From contig NZ_DATBTY010000050.1 in the NCBI RefSeq assembly GCF_036516575.1, forward strand, positions 1 to 10,102: DNA of 10,102 nt. The letters are read 5' to 3'. The translations under genes and the position numbers were made by a program. The first letter of the stretch is position 1. Each line of letters starts with the position of its first letter. The notes under the pieces were generated by a model. It had not been told where the DNA came from and made no database searches. It was given only the letters and a program-made list of their open reading frames with translations. This DNA comes from Cerasibacillus sp036516575 (GTDB lineage Bacteria; Bacillota; Bacilli; Bacillales; Amphibacillaceae). Below, piece by piece: positions 1 through 6,746 of the stretch.

Positions 1-432
1 ATCTGTAATTTCAATAGAAGACATGATATCATCAGCTTTTAAATCCTGCTCACTTGTATTTTTTATTTTAATATCCAACAAAATAAACCCATAATCATAA
101 GGTTCATTTCCATCTAGTTCAGATTCTATAATCTTTGCTGATGTTACAGTCAATTCATATGTTCCCAAAGTCGTATCAAATTTTCCTGTATCCCCTATTT
201 CTAAATCTAATTGATCTTCTGTTTTGATTTCTGAGGTTCTTTTACCTGAATCACCATTATTGTCTTTTGAGTCATCATCTTTTTCAGCATCCTCGTTGTC
301 TTTTCCATCATTATTTTCTTCATTAACTACATTGTTATCTGATTCCTTTACTTCATCTTTATCATCACTACATCCAGCAAGAATAAATGTACTGACAAGT
401 AATGCTGTTAAAATTAAAGTTAGCTTTTTCAT
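1..432 (-). CDS. Type A lipoprotein A1, partial (3' end outside window)
   Basis: The first 144 residues of a secreted lipoprotein; the frame is open to the window edge. It begins MKKLTLILTALLVSTF and reaches a textbook LAGC lipobox with Cys21, the predicted lipidation site, so the mature protein should be tethered to the outer face of the membrane. Residues 22 to about 75 are an acidic, Asn/Asp/Lys-rich linker. A folded domain follows, with the LGDTGKFDTTLGTYE-like strand region and a KNTSEQDL motif that fits DUF4352-like beta-sandwich proteins. The start is the ATG at 432. An in-frame GTG at 441 lies inside the ribosome binding site AGAGGTG and is unlikely to be used. Its domain (TSAK..ESELDG, FILLDIKIKNTS) is closest to A5 rather than to its neighbour A2. 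The ligand or function is unknown. Confidence 0.88.
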   Translation of the reverse strand, partial: MKKLTLILTALLVSTFILAGCSDDKDEVKESDNNVVNEENNDGKDNEDAEKDDDSKDNNGDSGKRTSEIKTEDQLDLEIGDTGKFDTTLGTYELTVTSAKIIESELDGNEPYDYGFILLDIKIKNTSEQDLKADDIMSSIEITD

Positions 433-525
433 GTTATACACCTCTTGTTTCTGTTTATTTTAATATGATGTATGAACTTCTTTTTCGATATAAAATGTAT
501 TTCCCACATCCATTAAGGTTCTGTA
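433..525 (-). repeat. Conserved B-to-A intergenic leader, copy 1
   Basis: This 93-bp spacer lies between the stop of B1 and the start of A1. Related spacers precede A2, A3 and A4. Shared elements on the minus strand are a TTCATACATCATATTAAAAT block, a preceding TTTTATATCGAAA block and the AGAGGTG ribosome site at 439-446. A weak promoter can be drawn (TCGAAA, 17 bases, TATTAA), but both hexamers match the sigma-A consensus at only four of six positions. I call it a conserved repeat with possible regulatory content, not an established promoter. Confidence 0.6.
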
Positions 526-1128
526 TTATTTTAGATTTGGATTTAGCAGTTGGAACCAGGTCTCATTGTCCTGCATTGGCTCATACGTTAATCTATAATA
601 ATCATGATCAGGACTCGCAGAAACATAGACTAGCTTTCCTGTTATTTCTTCTCCCGGAGCAAGCTCTTTTTCAAGCTCGTTAAAAAACATATCATCATAC
701 TCCGTCAGCTCCCCTCCTCCACCATCACCATATGTAAAATATGCCAAAAATCTTTCATTTGGTACATAAGCTTCATCACTAATATTCTTATATGTTACTT
801 CTGCAACTAAAAATCCGCTTTCATCATAAGCACCCTCTAACAGTTCTTCTAATGGCACTCCATCTACTTCTTTAGTAATCTCAAAACTATTGACCGTAAC
901 TTCATATTCTAAATCAAACTTATCATTCTTTATTACAGCTGTTTCTCCAATCTGATAAACCGGAATTTCCCCATCAGACTCTTCTTTATTGTTATCATTA
1001 TTTTCTTCTGTTGTATTTTCATTTTCTTTCTTATTGTCCGCAGTTGTATTTTCAGTGGTATTATTGTTCCCGCAAGCAGTTAAAATTAATAGTAGTCCGG
1101 TTATTAAAATGATTAAGATCCGCTTCAT
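526..1128 (-). CDS. Type B lipoprotein B1
   Basis: A 200-residue predicted lipoprotein. The signal peptide MKRILIILITGLLLILTAC has the lipobox LTAC with Cys19. Residues 20 to about 60 form an Asn/Glu-rich linker, followed by the family signature GEIPVYQIGET. The domain then shows YEVTVNSFE, VTYKNISDEAYVPNERF, ELAPGEEITGKLVYV and a C-terminal YEPMQDNETWF. This strand and PGEE-turn pattern resembles DUF4352 Ig-like lipoproteins; the assignment is by eye. The ATG at 1128 is chosen because GGAGG sits upstream of it; an upstream in-frame start at 1149 would place that GGAGG inside the coding sequence. It has its own loop sequences (LLEGAYDESG and YFTYGDGGGGELTEY) that differ from the other B copies. 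A2 lies 41 bp upstream and A1 93 bp downstream. Confidence 0.9.
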   Translation of the reverse strand: MKRILIILITGLLLILTACGNNNTTENTTADNKKENENTTEENNDNNKEESDGEIPVYQIGETAVIKNDKFDLEYEVTVNSFEITKEVDGVPLEELLEGAYDESGFLVAEVTYKNISDEAYVPNERFLAYFTYGDGGGGELTEYDDMFFNELEKELAPGEEITGKLVYVSASPDHDYYRLTYEPMQDNETWFQLLNPNLK

Positions 1129-1169
1129 TTGAAAACCTCCATTAATCATTAATGATTGTAATAAAATTA

Positions 1170-1772
1170 TTACTTTGCTTCATCTGCTGAGATTGTCCAA
1201 ATCACTTGATTACTTACACCGCCTGCTACATTCCCTTCCATTTCCCTAAAATAATATTCATCGGATTCATAAGCATGTGTAATAAACTGCCCAGAGATTT
1301 CCTCACCTGGTTTGATAATTCCTGTTAATTCTTTTACACTTTCAAAGTTGTGAGCCTGATCAGGATGTCCCGATCCTTTAATATTATCTGTAACCTCCAT
1401 AGAGTACATTAAGTCTTCCACATCTAAATCATGGTCACTTGTATTCTTAATAGATAAATTAATTAAGATTAAATAATCAAATTCTGACTCTACTCCATCT
1501 AATTCTTCTAATAATTCAGCGCTTTCCACAGTCATTTCATAAGTTCCAAGAGTTGTATCAAACTTACCTGTATCTCCAAGTTTTAAATCTAATTGGTCTT
1601 CGGTGGTGATTTCTGATGAACCTTTATCTGAATCGTTGTCTTTTCCATCATTGTTTTCCTCATTAACTACATTGTTATCTGATTCTTTTGTTTCATCTTT
1701 ATCATCACTACATCCAGCAAGAATAAATGTACTGACAAGTAATGCTGTTAAAATTAGAGTTAGTCTTTTCAT
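1170..1772 (-). CDS. Type A lipoprotein A2
   Basis: A 200-residue predicted lipoprotein with signal peptide MKRLTLILTALLVSTFILAG and lipidated Cys21. Its acidic linker is the shortest of the A family: the segment DGKDNDSDKGSSEI lacks the EDAEKDDDSKDN stretch seen in A1 and A4. The following 76 residues (SEITTEDQ to MEVT) are identical to A4, while the DNA differs at about twelve silent sites. After that the two diverge (DNIKGSGHP against KEIEKSGFG). The domain ends with an IIKPGEEISGQF turn and SNQVIWTISADEAK. The start is the ATG at 1772; the GTG at 1781 belongs to the ribosome site. It lies 103 bp downstream of B2 and 41 bp upstream of B1, within one B-A repeat unit. The role is unknown; it is probably cell-surface exposed. 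Confidence 0.9.
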   Translation of the reverse strand: MKRLTLILTALLVSTFILAGCSDDKDETKESDNNVVNEENNDGKDNDSDKGSSEITTEDQLDLKLGDTGKFDTTLGTYEMTVESAELLEELDGVESEFDYLILINLSIKNTSDHDLDVEDLMYSMEVTDNIKGSGHPDQAHNFESVKELTGIIKPGEEISGQFITHAYESDEYYFREMEGNVAGGVSNQVIWTISADEAK

Positions 1773-1875
1773 GTTATACACCTCTTGTATTCGTTTTAGT
1801 TATTTTAATATGATGTATGAACTTCTCTTTCGATATAAAATGTATTCCCACGTTTGGGCCATTAAGGGCTTTGTA
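1773..1875 (-). repeat. Conserved B-to-A intergenic leader, copy 2
   Basis: A 103-bp spacer from the B2 stop to the A2 start. It matches the leaders of A1, A3 and A4 across the TTCATACATCATATTAAAAT and TTTTATATCGAAA blocks. Its two ends carry the short near-repeats TTGTATTcGTTT and TTGTATTaGTTT on the plus strand. These are the likely crossover points for the 86-bp loss seen in front of A5. Confidence 0.6.
1779..1786 (-). promoter_or_regulatory. Ribosome binding site AAGAGGTG that decides the type A start
   Basis: On the minus strand the sequence reads AAGAGGTG, six bases (TATAAC), then ATG. The GTG that would add three residues (MYN) is part of the Shine-Dalgarno core, so translation should begin at the ATG. 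The result is a normal signal peptide with a positively charged start and Cys21. The same arrangement occurs at 439-446, 3225-3232, 3985-3992 and 4873-4880, and a close variant with GTGAAAAATC spacing precedes the hybrid gene at 7362. Confidence 0.8.
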
Positions 1876-2484
1876 TTAGTTTAGATTCGGATTTGGTAGG
1901 TGGAACCAGGTTTCTCCGTCCTGCATTGGTTCGTAAGTTAAAGTAAAGTAATCTTCGATAGCTGCAGCAGATAAATACACTAATTTACCTGTTATTTCTT
2001 CTCCTGGAGCCAATTCTTCCTCTAGCTCTGGAAAGAACATATCGTCGTAGTCAGTTAATTCGCCACCGCCACCATCACCAGGTTGAAAAACAGGATAAAA
2101 TCTTTCATTTGGCACATATGCTTCATCGCTAATATTCTTATATGTTACTTCAACTGCTAAAAATCCACCATCATCTTCAGGATCTGCATTGGCTACCAAC
2201 TCCTCTTCTTTAACCCCGTTAATCTCCTTTGATATTTCAAAATTATTAACTGTAACTTCATATTCAAAATCAAACTTATCATTCTTGATTACCGTTGTTT
2301 CTCCAATTTGATAAACTGGAATTTCTCCATTAGGCTCTTCTTTATTGTTATCATTGTTTTCTTCTGTTGTATCTTCATTCTCTTTTTCATTATTCGCAGT
2401 TGTATTTTCAGTACTATTATTGCCACCGCAAGCGGTTACAATTAATAGTATTCCAGTTATTAAAATGATTAAGATTCGTTTCAT
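1876..2484 (-). CDS. Type B lipoprotein B2
   Basis: A 202-residue predicted lipoprotein, signal peptide MKRILIILITGILLIVTAC with Cys19, preceded by AGGAGA at good spacing. A linker rich in Asn, Glu and Lys leads to GEIPVYQIGETTVI and the DUF4352-like domain (YEVTVNNFEI, VTYKNISDEAYVPNERF, ELAPGEEITGKLVYLSAAAIEDYF). The C-terminal 60 or so residues, from ELEEELAPGEE to LPNPNLN, match B3 exactly. The central loops (ANADPEDDGG, and VFQPGDGGGGELTDY) differ from B3 and B1. This looks like a shared cassette end with a private loop region. A3 is 89 bp upstream and A2 103 bp downstream. I see no terminator on either side, so co-transcription is plausible. The substrate or partner is unknown. Confidence 0.9.
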   Translation of the reverse strand: MKRILIILITGILLIVTACGGNNSTENTTANNEKENEDTTEENNDNNKEEPNGEIPVYQIGETTVIKNDKFDFEYEVTVNNFEISKEINGVKEEELVANADPEDDGGFLAVEVTYKNISDEAYVPNERFYPVFQPGDGGGGELTDYDDMFFPELEEELAPGEEITGKLVYLSAAAIEDYFTLTYEPMQDGETWFHLPNPNLN

Positions 2485-2573
2485 TCGAAGATCTCCTATT
2501 TTTTAATAAAATTCTTAGCACATTTGATTGTGAGAATAGAAAGATTCTATTTAAATAATATTAACTTCCTTCA

Positions 2574-3218
2574 CTACTTTGCTTCATCTGCCGGGATGGT
2601 CCAGATGATTTGGTTACTCCAACCCGCTGCTACGTTTCCTGTATCTTCTCTAAAGTAATATTCATCTGCTTCATAAATATGTGTAATAAACTGTCCGGTT
2701 ATCTCCTCACCTGGTTTAATAATTCCTGATAATCCTTCGACACTTTTGAAGTTGTGGGATTGATCAGAATATCCAGACCCTTCTGTATCATGAGTAGCTT
2801 CCATAGAGTACATTAAGTCTTCCGCATCTAAATCGTGGTCACTTGTATTCTTAATAGATAAATTAATTAATATTAAATAATCAAACTGTGACTCTTCTCC
2901 ATCCAATTCTTCTAACAATTCAGCGCTCTCCACGGTCATTTCATAAGTTCCAAGCGTTGTATCAAACTTACCTGTATCTCCTAGTTTTAAATCTAATTGG
3001 TCTTCTGTTGTGATTTCTGATGTGCTTTTACCTGAATCGCCATCATTGTCTTTTGAGTCATCGTCTTTTTCAACATCATCATTGGTTTTTCCATCATTGT
3101 TTTCCTCATTAACTACATTGTTATCCTGCTCTTTTGTTTCATTTTTACCATCACTACATGCAACTAGCATAAATGTACTGATAAGTAATACTGCTAAAAT
3201 TAGAGTTAACCTTTTCAT
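2574..3218 (-). CDS. Type A lipoprotein A3
   Basis: A 214-residue predicted lipoprotein; signal peptide MKRLTLILAVLLISTFMLVA, Cys21 (LVAC lipobox). The acidic linker runs to about residue 75 and contains NDDVEKDDDSKDNDGDSGKS. The domain follows the A pattern: LGDTGKFDTTLGTYEMTV, IKNTSDHDLDAEDLMYSME, IIKPGEEITGQFITH, then SNQIIWTIPADEAK. It differs from A2 and A4 at the loop after MEAT (HDTEGSGYSDQSHNFKSVEGLSG) and near the end (REDTGNVAAGWSNQ). The start is the ATG at 3218 behind AGAGGTG. A4 lies immediately upstream in transcription with no type B gene between them; the 112-bp spacer keeps only the conserved leader. It is probably surface-anchored; function unknown. Confidence 0.9.
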   Translation of the reverse strand: MKRLTLILAVLLISTFMLVACSDGKNETKEQDNNVVNEENNDGKTNDDVEKDDDSKDNDGDSGKSTSEITTEDQLDLKLGDTGKFDTTLGTYEMTVESAELLEELDGEESQFDYLILINLSIKNTSDHDLDAEDLMYSMEATHDTEGSGYSDQSHNFKSVEGLSGIIKPGEEITGQFITHIYEADEYYFREDTGNVAAGWSNQIIWTIPADEAK

Positions 3219-3330
3219 GTTATACACCTCTTGTTTCTGTTTATTTTAATATGATGTATGAACATCTTTTTCTATATAAAAGGTATTTCCTTCAACTCTT
3301 CTATTAATGGCTTTTGTACTGCCTAACATG
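3219..3330 (-). repeat. Conserved leader, copy 3, with type B gene lost
   Basis: A 112-bp spacer between the A4 stop and the A3 start. The part next to A3 matches the other leaders (TTCATACATCATATTAAAAT becomes TTCATACATCATATTAAAAT with changes further up, such as TAGAAAAAGAT). The plus-strand stretch CTATTAATGGCTTTTGTACT matches the sequence that normally follows a type B stop, and then the match ends and A4 sequence begins. The type B gene expected here is therefore missing. Confidence 0.55.
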
Positions 3331-3978
3331 TCAATCGCTTTTTGCTTCATCTGCTGGTATGGTCCAGATGACTTGGTTACTACTACCTCCAGCTACATTT
3401 CCTTCCATTTTCCTGAAATAATATTCATCGGATTCAAACATATGTGTAATAAACTGTCCAGAGATCTCTTCACCTGGTTTAATAATCCCAGTTAATTCTT
3501 TAACACTTTCAAAATTATGCGCTTGATCTCCAAACCCCGACTTCTCAATCTCTTTTGTGACCTCCATAGAATACATTAAATCTTCTACATCTAAATCGTG
3601 ATCACTTGTATTCTTAATAGATAAATTAATTAAGATTAAATAATCGAATTCTGACTCTACTCCATCTAATTCTTCTAATAATTCAGCGCTCTCAACAGTC
3701 ATTTCATAAGTTCCAAGTGTTGTATCAAACTTACCTGTATCTCCAAGTTTTAAATCTAATTGGTCCTCTGTTGTGATTTCTGATGTGCTTTTACCTAAAT
3801 CATCATTATCTTTTGAGTCATCGTCTTTTTCAGCGTCTTCATTGTCTTTTCCATCATTGTTTTCTTCATTAACTACATTGTTATCTGATTCCTTTGCTTC
3901 ATCTTTATCATCACTACATGCGACTAGCATAAATGTACTGATAAGTAATGCCGTTAAAATTAGAGTTAGTCTTTTCAT
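3331..3978 (-). CDS. Type A lipoprotein A4
   Basis: A 215-residue predicted lipoprotein; signal peptide MKRLTLILTALLISTFMLVA with Cys21. The acidic linker includes NEDAEKDDDSKDNDDLGKS and leads into the LGDTGKFDTTLGTYEMTVESAE region. Its framework is identical to A2 over 76 residues, although the DNA carries about twelve silent changes. The distinctive loop is KEIEKSGFG. The C-terminus is extended by two residues (EAKSD instead of EAK) because the family's normal stop is replaced where the downstream type B gene has been deleted. The start is the ATG at 3978. Upstream lies the type B remnant at 4078-4195 rather than a whole type B gene. Function unknown, likely an exported membrane-anchored binding or shielding protein. 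Confidence 0.9.
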   Translation of the reverse strand: MKRLTLILTALLISTFMLVACSDDKDEAKESDNNVVNEENNDGKDNEDAEKDDDSKDNDDLGKSTSEITTEDQLDLKLGDTGKFDTTLGTYEMTVESAELLEELDGVESEFDYLILINLSIKNTSDHDLDVEDLMYSMEVTKEIEKSGFGDQAHNFESVKELTGIIKPGEEISGQFITHMFESDEYYFRKMEGNVAGGSSNQVIWTIPADEAKSD

Positions 3979-4077
3979 GTTATACACCTCTTGTTTTTGT
4001 TTATATTAATATGATGTATGAACTTCTTTTTCGATATAAAATGTATTACTCACGTTTCGGCCATTAAGGGCTTTGTA
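3979..4077 (-). repeat. Conserved B-to-A intergenic leader, copy 4
   Basis: A 99-bp spacer ahead of A4 with the same conserved blocks as the leaders of A1 and A2, including TTTTATATCGAAAAAGAAG. Its far end (plus strand TTTCGGCCATTAAGGGCTTTG) matches the sequence downstream of B2, showing that this unit once had a full type B gene upstream of it. Confidence 0.6.
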
Positions 4078-4195
4078 TTAGTTTAGATTCGGAAGGTCGA
4101 ACCAGGTTTCTCCGTCCTGCATTGGTTCGTAGATTAAAGTAGTCTTCGATAGCTGTAGCAACTAAATAGACTAATTCACCTGTTATTTCTTCATC
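4078..4195 (-). pseudogene. 3' remnant of a type B lipoprotein gene
   Basis: About 118 bp align with the last part of B2 and B3. The plus-strand text from 4078 (TTAGTTTAGATTCGG) through CCAGGTTTCTCCGTCCTGC to TGTTATTTCTTC mirrors 1876-2004. Relative to B2 it has a six-base in-frame loss (LPNPNLN becomes LPNLN) and a five-base loss around 4138-4142 that shifts frame, plus scattered substitutions. Everything upstream of the PGEE turn is absent: at about 4196 the sequence switches to the TTAAATAATATTAACTTC that follows an A stop at 2574. No start codon or ribosome site serves it. It is a decaying gene end, useful as a marker of a past deletion. Confidence 0.85.
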
Positions 4196-4218
4196 TTAAA
4201 TAATATTAACTTCATTCA

Positions 4219-4866
4219 CTACTTTGCTTCATCTGCTAGGATAGTCCAGATGACCTGGTTACTCCCTCCTCCTTCTACGATTCCAGACAATGTTCTAAAA
4301 TAATATTTATCTGCATCATAAACTTCCGTTATAAATTGCCCAGAAAGTTCTTCATCAGGTTTTAATGTTCCGGTTAATCCTTCTACACTATCAAAAGCAG
4401 CAGAAGCATCCCCAAAGCCTGACCCATCTGGATTATCAGTAACCTCTAATGAAACCAATATATCATCTATTTCTAGATCTACATTACTTGTGTTTTTAAC
4501 TTTTATGTCAAATAGAATAAAACCATCGAGCTGTGATTTAATTCCTTCATATTCTGAACCCAGTAACTTCGCCGAGGTAAGTGTGACTTCATATGTTCCA
4601 AGTGTTGTATCAAACTTACCTGTATCTCCAAGAGTTAAATCTAATTGGTCTTCTGTTGTTATTTCTGATGTGCTTTTACCTGAATCATCGTCATTGTTTT
4701 TTGAGTCATCGCCTTTTTCAACTTTCTCATTGTCTTTTCCATCATTGTTTTCCTCATTAACTACATTGTTATCTGATTCTTTTGTTTCATCTTTATCCTC
4801 ACTACATGCGACTAGCATAAATGTACTAATAAGTAATGCTGTTAAAATTAGAGTTATTTTTTTCAT
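4219..4866 (-). CDS. Type A lipoprotein A5, divergent member
   Basis: A 215-residue predicted lipoprotein; signal peptide MKKITLILTALLISTFMLVA, Cys21. The linker (NEKVEKGDDSKNNDDDSGKS) and the first strands resemble A1-A4, but the domain body is divergent: TLTSAKLLGSEYEGIKSQLDG, FDIKVKNTSNVDLEIDDILVSLEV, DNPDGSGFGDASAAF, LKPDEELSGQFITEVYDADKYYF. It shares the TSAK and DIKxKNTS features with A1. It ends SNQVIWTILADEAK. The start is the ATG at 4866; AGAGGTG at 4873-4880 sits within 17 bp of the B3 stop. The usual leader of about 100 bp is missing, so A5 is probably translated from the same message as B3, possibly by coupling. Function unknown. Confidence 0.9.
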   Translation of the reverse strand: MKKITLILTALLISTFMLVACSEDKDETKESDNNVVNEENNDGKDNEKVEKGDDSKNNDDDSGKSTSEITTEDQLDLTLGDTGKFDTTLGTYEVTLTSAKLLGSEYEGIKSQLDGFILFDIKVKNTSNVDLEIDDILVSLEVTDNPDGSGFGDASAAFDSVEGLTGTLKPDEELSGQFITEVYDADKYYFRTLSGIVEGGGSNQVIWTILADEAK

Positions 4867-4883
4867 GTTATACACCTCTTGTA

Positions 4884-5489
4884 TTAGTTTAAATTCGGAT
4901 TTGGTAGGTGGAACCAGGTTTCTCCGTCCTGCATTGGTTCGTAAGTTAACGTAAAGTAATCTTCGATAGCTGCAGCAGATAAATACACTAATTTACCTGT
5001 TATTTCTTCTCCTGGAGCCAATTCTTCCTCTAACTCTGGAAAAAACATATCATCATAATCTGTCAAAGATTCCCCACCACCTCCATATCCAAAATATGAT
5101 AAAAATCTTTCGTTAGGTGTATAAGCTTCATCACTTATGTTTGTATACGTCACCTCAATAGCAAGAAAGCCCCCTTCATCATCTTCTTCTACATTAGTTA
5201 CTAGCTCTTCAATACCAACTCCATTTACTTCCTTTGCAATTTCAAAGCTATTGACTGTTACCTCATAATCTAAATCAAAATCCTCACTATAAATTATCGC
5301 TGTTTCTCCAATCTGATAAACTGGAATTTCACCATCAGATTCTTCTTTATTGTTATTATTGTTTTCTTCTGTTGTATTTTGATTGTCTTTTTCATTATTC
5401 GCAGATGTATTTTCAGTACTATCATTGCCACCGCAAGCGGTTAAAATTAATAGTAATGAGGTTAGTAATATGACTAATATTCGTTTCAT
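4884..5489 (-). CDS. Type B lipoprotein B3
   Basis: A 201-residue predicted lipoprotein; signal peptide MKRILVILLTSLLLILTAC with Cys19; GGAGGG upstream. An Asn/Glu/Lys linker precedes GEIPVYQIGETAII and the DUF4352-like domain: DYEVTVNSFEI, IEVTYTNISDEAYTPNERF, ELAPGEEITGKLVYLSAAAIEDYF. The last part is identical to B2, while the two central loops (TNVEEDDEGG, and YFGYGGGGESLTDY) are private. It follows B4 by 33 bp and precedes A5 by only 17 bp, so it bridges the compact all-B block on the right and the A-containing left part. There is no leader or terminator on its downstream side. Function unknown; expected on the outer face of the membrane. Confidence 0.9.
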   Translation of the reverse strand: MKRILVILLTSLLLILTACGGNDSTENTSANNEKDNQNTTEENNNNNKEESDGEIPVYQIGETAIIYSEDFDLDYEVTVNSFEIAKEVNGVGIEELVTNVEEDDEGGFLAIEVTYTNISDEAYTPNERFLSYFGYGGGGESLTDYDDMFFPELEEELAPGEEITGKLVYLSAAAIEDYFTLTYEPMQDGETWFHLPNPNLN

Positions 5490-5522
5490 GAAGAAACCCT
5501 CCTCTTTGGTAACATCAAAAGA

Positions 5523-6116
5523 TTATTTCTCTGGATTCGGAAGGATAAAATGAGTTTCTTCAGCTGACATAAATTCATATTTTAATGTAAATGTTTCCGA
5601 ATCATCTAGAAGGATGACATATACTAAATGTCCTTCTAATTCTTCACCAGGGGCTAATTCTTTATCGCCAACTTCGAAAAAATCATCATCGGATGTTATC
5701 CCCCCTCTGTCGCCTTCTGATGCAAGGTTTGCTGAAAACATTTCATTAGGAACATACGACTCATCACTAATATTTCTTATAGTTACATCTACTACTGCAA
5801 AACGCTCATCTCCATGTCCACTAATTATATAATCTTCTATCTTAACGTCATCCACTTCTTTTGTTAAATTAAAATCTGTTACCGTTACTTCATAATCAAA
5901 TTCGTATAAATCACTTGTAATAACGGCTGTTTCTCCAATCTGATAAACTGGAATTTCTCCATCAGTTGCTTCTTGATCGTCACCTTTTGTTTTTTCTAAT
6001 GTAGTGTCATTCGCTTCATCACTATTCTCAGATGTATTTTCTGCGCCGTCACCGTCTCCACAAGCGGTTAAAATTAACAGTATTGCGGTTAGTAATATGA
6101 TTAATATTCGTTTCAT
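5523..6116 (-). CDS. Type B lipoprotein B4
   Basis: A 197-residue predicted lipoprotein; signal peptide MKRILIILLTAILLILTAC, Cys19; AGGAGGA ribosome site. It belongs to a B sub-group with B5 and B6: linker GDDQEATDGEIPVYQIGET, strands YEVTVTDFNLTKEVD, FAVVDVTIRNISDESYVPNEMF, and KELAPGEELEGHLVYVILLDDSETF, ending HFILPNPEK. Compared with B1-B3 it lacks the Gly-rich loop and has SANLASEGDRGGITSDDDFF instead. DNA flanking the two loops is almost identical to B5. The 33-bp spacers on both sides and the lack of terminators suggest an operon with B5 and B3. Function unknown. Confidence 0.9.
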   Translation of the reverse strand: MKRILIILLTAILLILTACGDGDGAENTSENSDEANDTTLEKTKGDDQEATDGEIPVYQIGETAVITSDLYEFDYEVTVTDFNLTKEVDDVKIEDYIISGHGDERFAVVDVTIRNISDESYVPNEMFSANLASEGDRGGITSDDDFFEVGDKELAPGEELEGHLVYVILLDDSETFTLKYEFMSAEETHFILPNPEK

Positions 6117-6149
6117 GTTGAAGTCCTCCTTTTTGGTAACATCAAAAGA

Positions 6150-6746
6150 TTATTTCTCTGGATTCGGAAGGATAAAATGGGTTTCTTCAGCTGACATAAA
6201 TTCATATTTTAATGTAAATGTTTCCGAATCATCTAGAAGGATGACATATACTAAATGTCCTTCTAATTCTTCACCAGGGGCTAATTCTTTATCGCCAACT
6301 TCGAAAAATTCATCCTCGGATGTCACCCCTCCCCTATCATTTTCTCTAGCGAAGTTTGCAGAAAACATTTCATTAGGAACATACGACTCATCACTAATAT
6401 TTCTTATAGTTACGTCTACTACTGCAAATCTCTCAAGACCACTGTCCCCCACGTTCCAATAGTCTTCGAGTTTAACGTCATCCACTTCTCTTGTTAGATT
6501 AAAATCTGTTACCGTTACTTCATAGTCAAAACCATATAAATCACTTGTAATAACGGCTGTTTCTCCAATCTGATAAACTAGAATTTCTCCATCAGTTGCT
6601 TCTTGATCGTCACCTTTTGTTTTCTCTAATGTAGTGTCATTCGCTTCATCACTATTCTCAGATGTATTTTCTGCACCGTCACCGTCTCCACAAGCGGTTA
6701 CAATTAACAGTATTGCGGTTAGTAATATGATTAATATTCGTTTCAT
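6150..6746 (-). CDS. Type B lipoprotein B5
   Basis: A 198-residue predicted lipoprotein; signal peptide MKRILIILLTAILLIVTAC, Cys19. The first 50 residues are the same as B4 apart from one signal-peptide residue, and the last 50 or so are identical. Differences concentrate in two places: EDYWNVGDSGLERF (B4 has EDYIISGHGDERF) and NFARENDRGGVTSEDEFF. One framework change, GEILVYQIGET for GEIPVYQIGET, is unique to this copy. The ribosome site is AGGGGGA rather than AGGAGGA, which may lower translation slightly. It sits 33 bp from B4 and 33 bp from the hybrid gene upstream. Function unknown. Confidence 0.9.
   Translation of the reverse strand: MKRILIILLTAILLIVTACGDGDGAENTSENSDEANDTTLEKTKGDDQEATDGEILVYQIGETAVITSDLYGFDYEVTVTDFNLTREVDDVKLEDYWNVGDSGLERFAVVDVTIRNISDESYVPNEMFSANFARENDRGGVTSEDEFFEVGDKELAPGEELEGHLVYVILLDDSETFTLKYEFMSAEETHFILPNPEK

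Noticed and set aside
224..463. Serine-rich plus-strand reading frames opposite the type A linkers (also near 1603-1884, 3010-3249, 3773-4009, 4490-4954)
   Set aside because: They are the antisense of the acidic linker (GAT/GAA/AAT codons read as serine and leucine), recur only because the genes recur, and lack ribosome sites.
1145..1156. Perfect palindrome ATCATTAATGAT between A2 and B1
   Set aside because: Short, AT-only apart from one GC pair, without a T-run, and absent from the other A-to-B spacer; no support as an operator or terminator.
5614..5832. Plus-strand frame starting MTYTKCPSNSSPG, repeated at 6271 onward and 6871
   Set aside because: Antisense of the conserved HLVYVI/PGEE region of B4-B6; no ribosome site, and conservation follows the sense strand.
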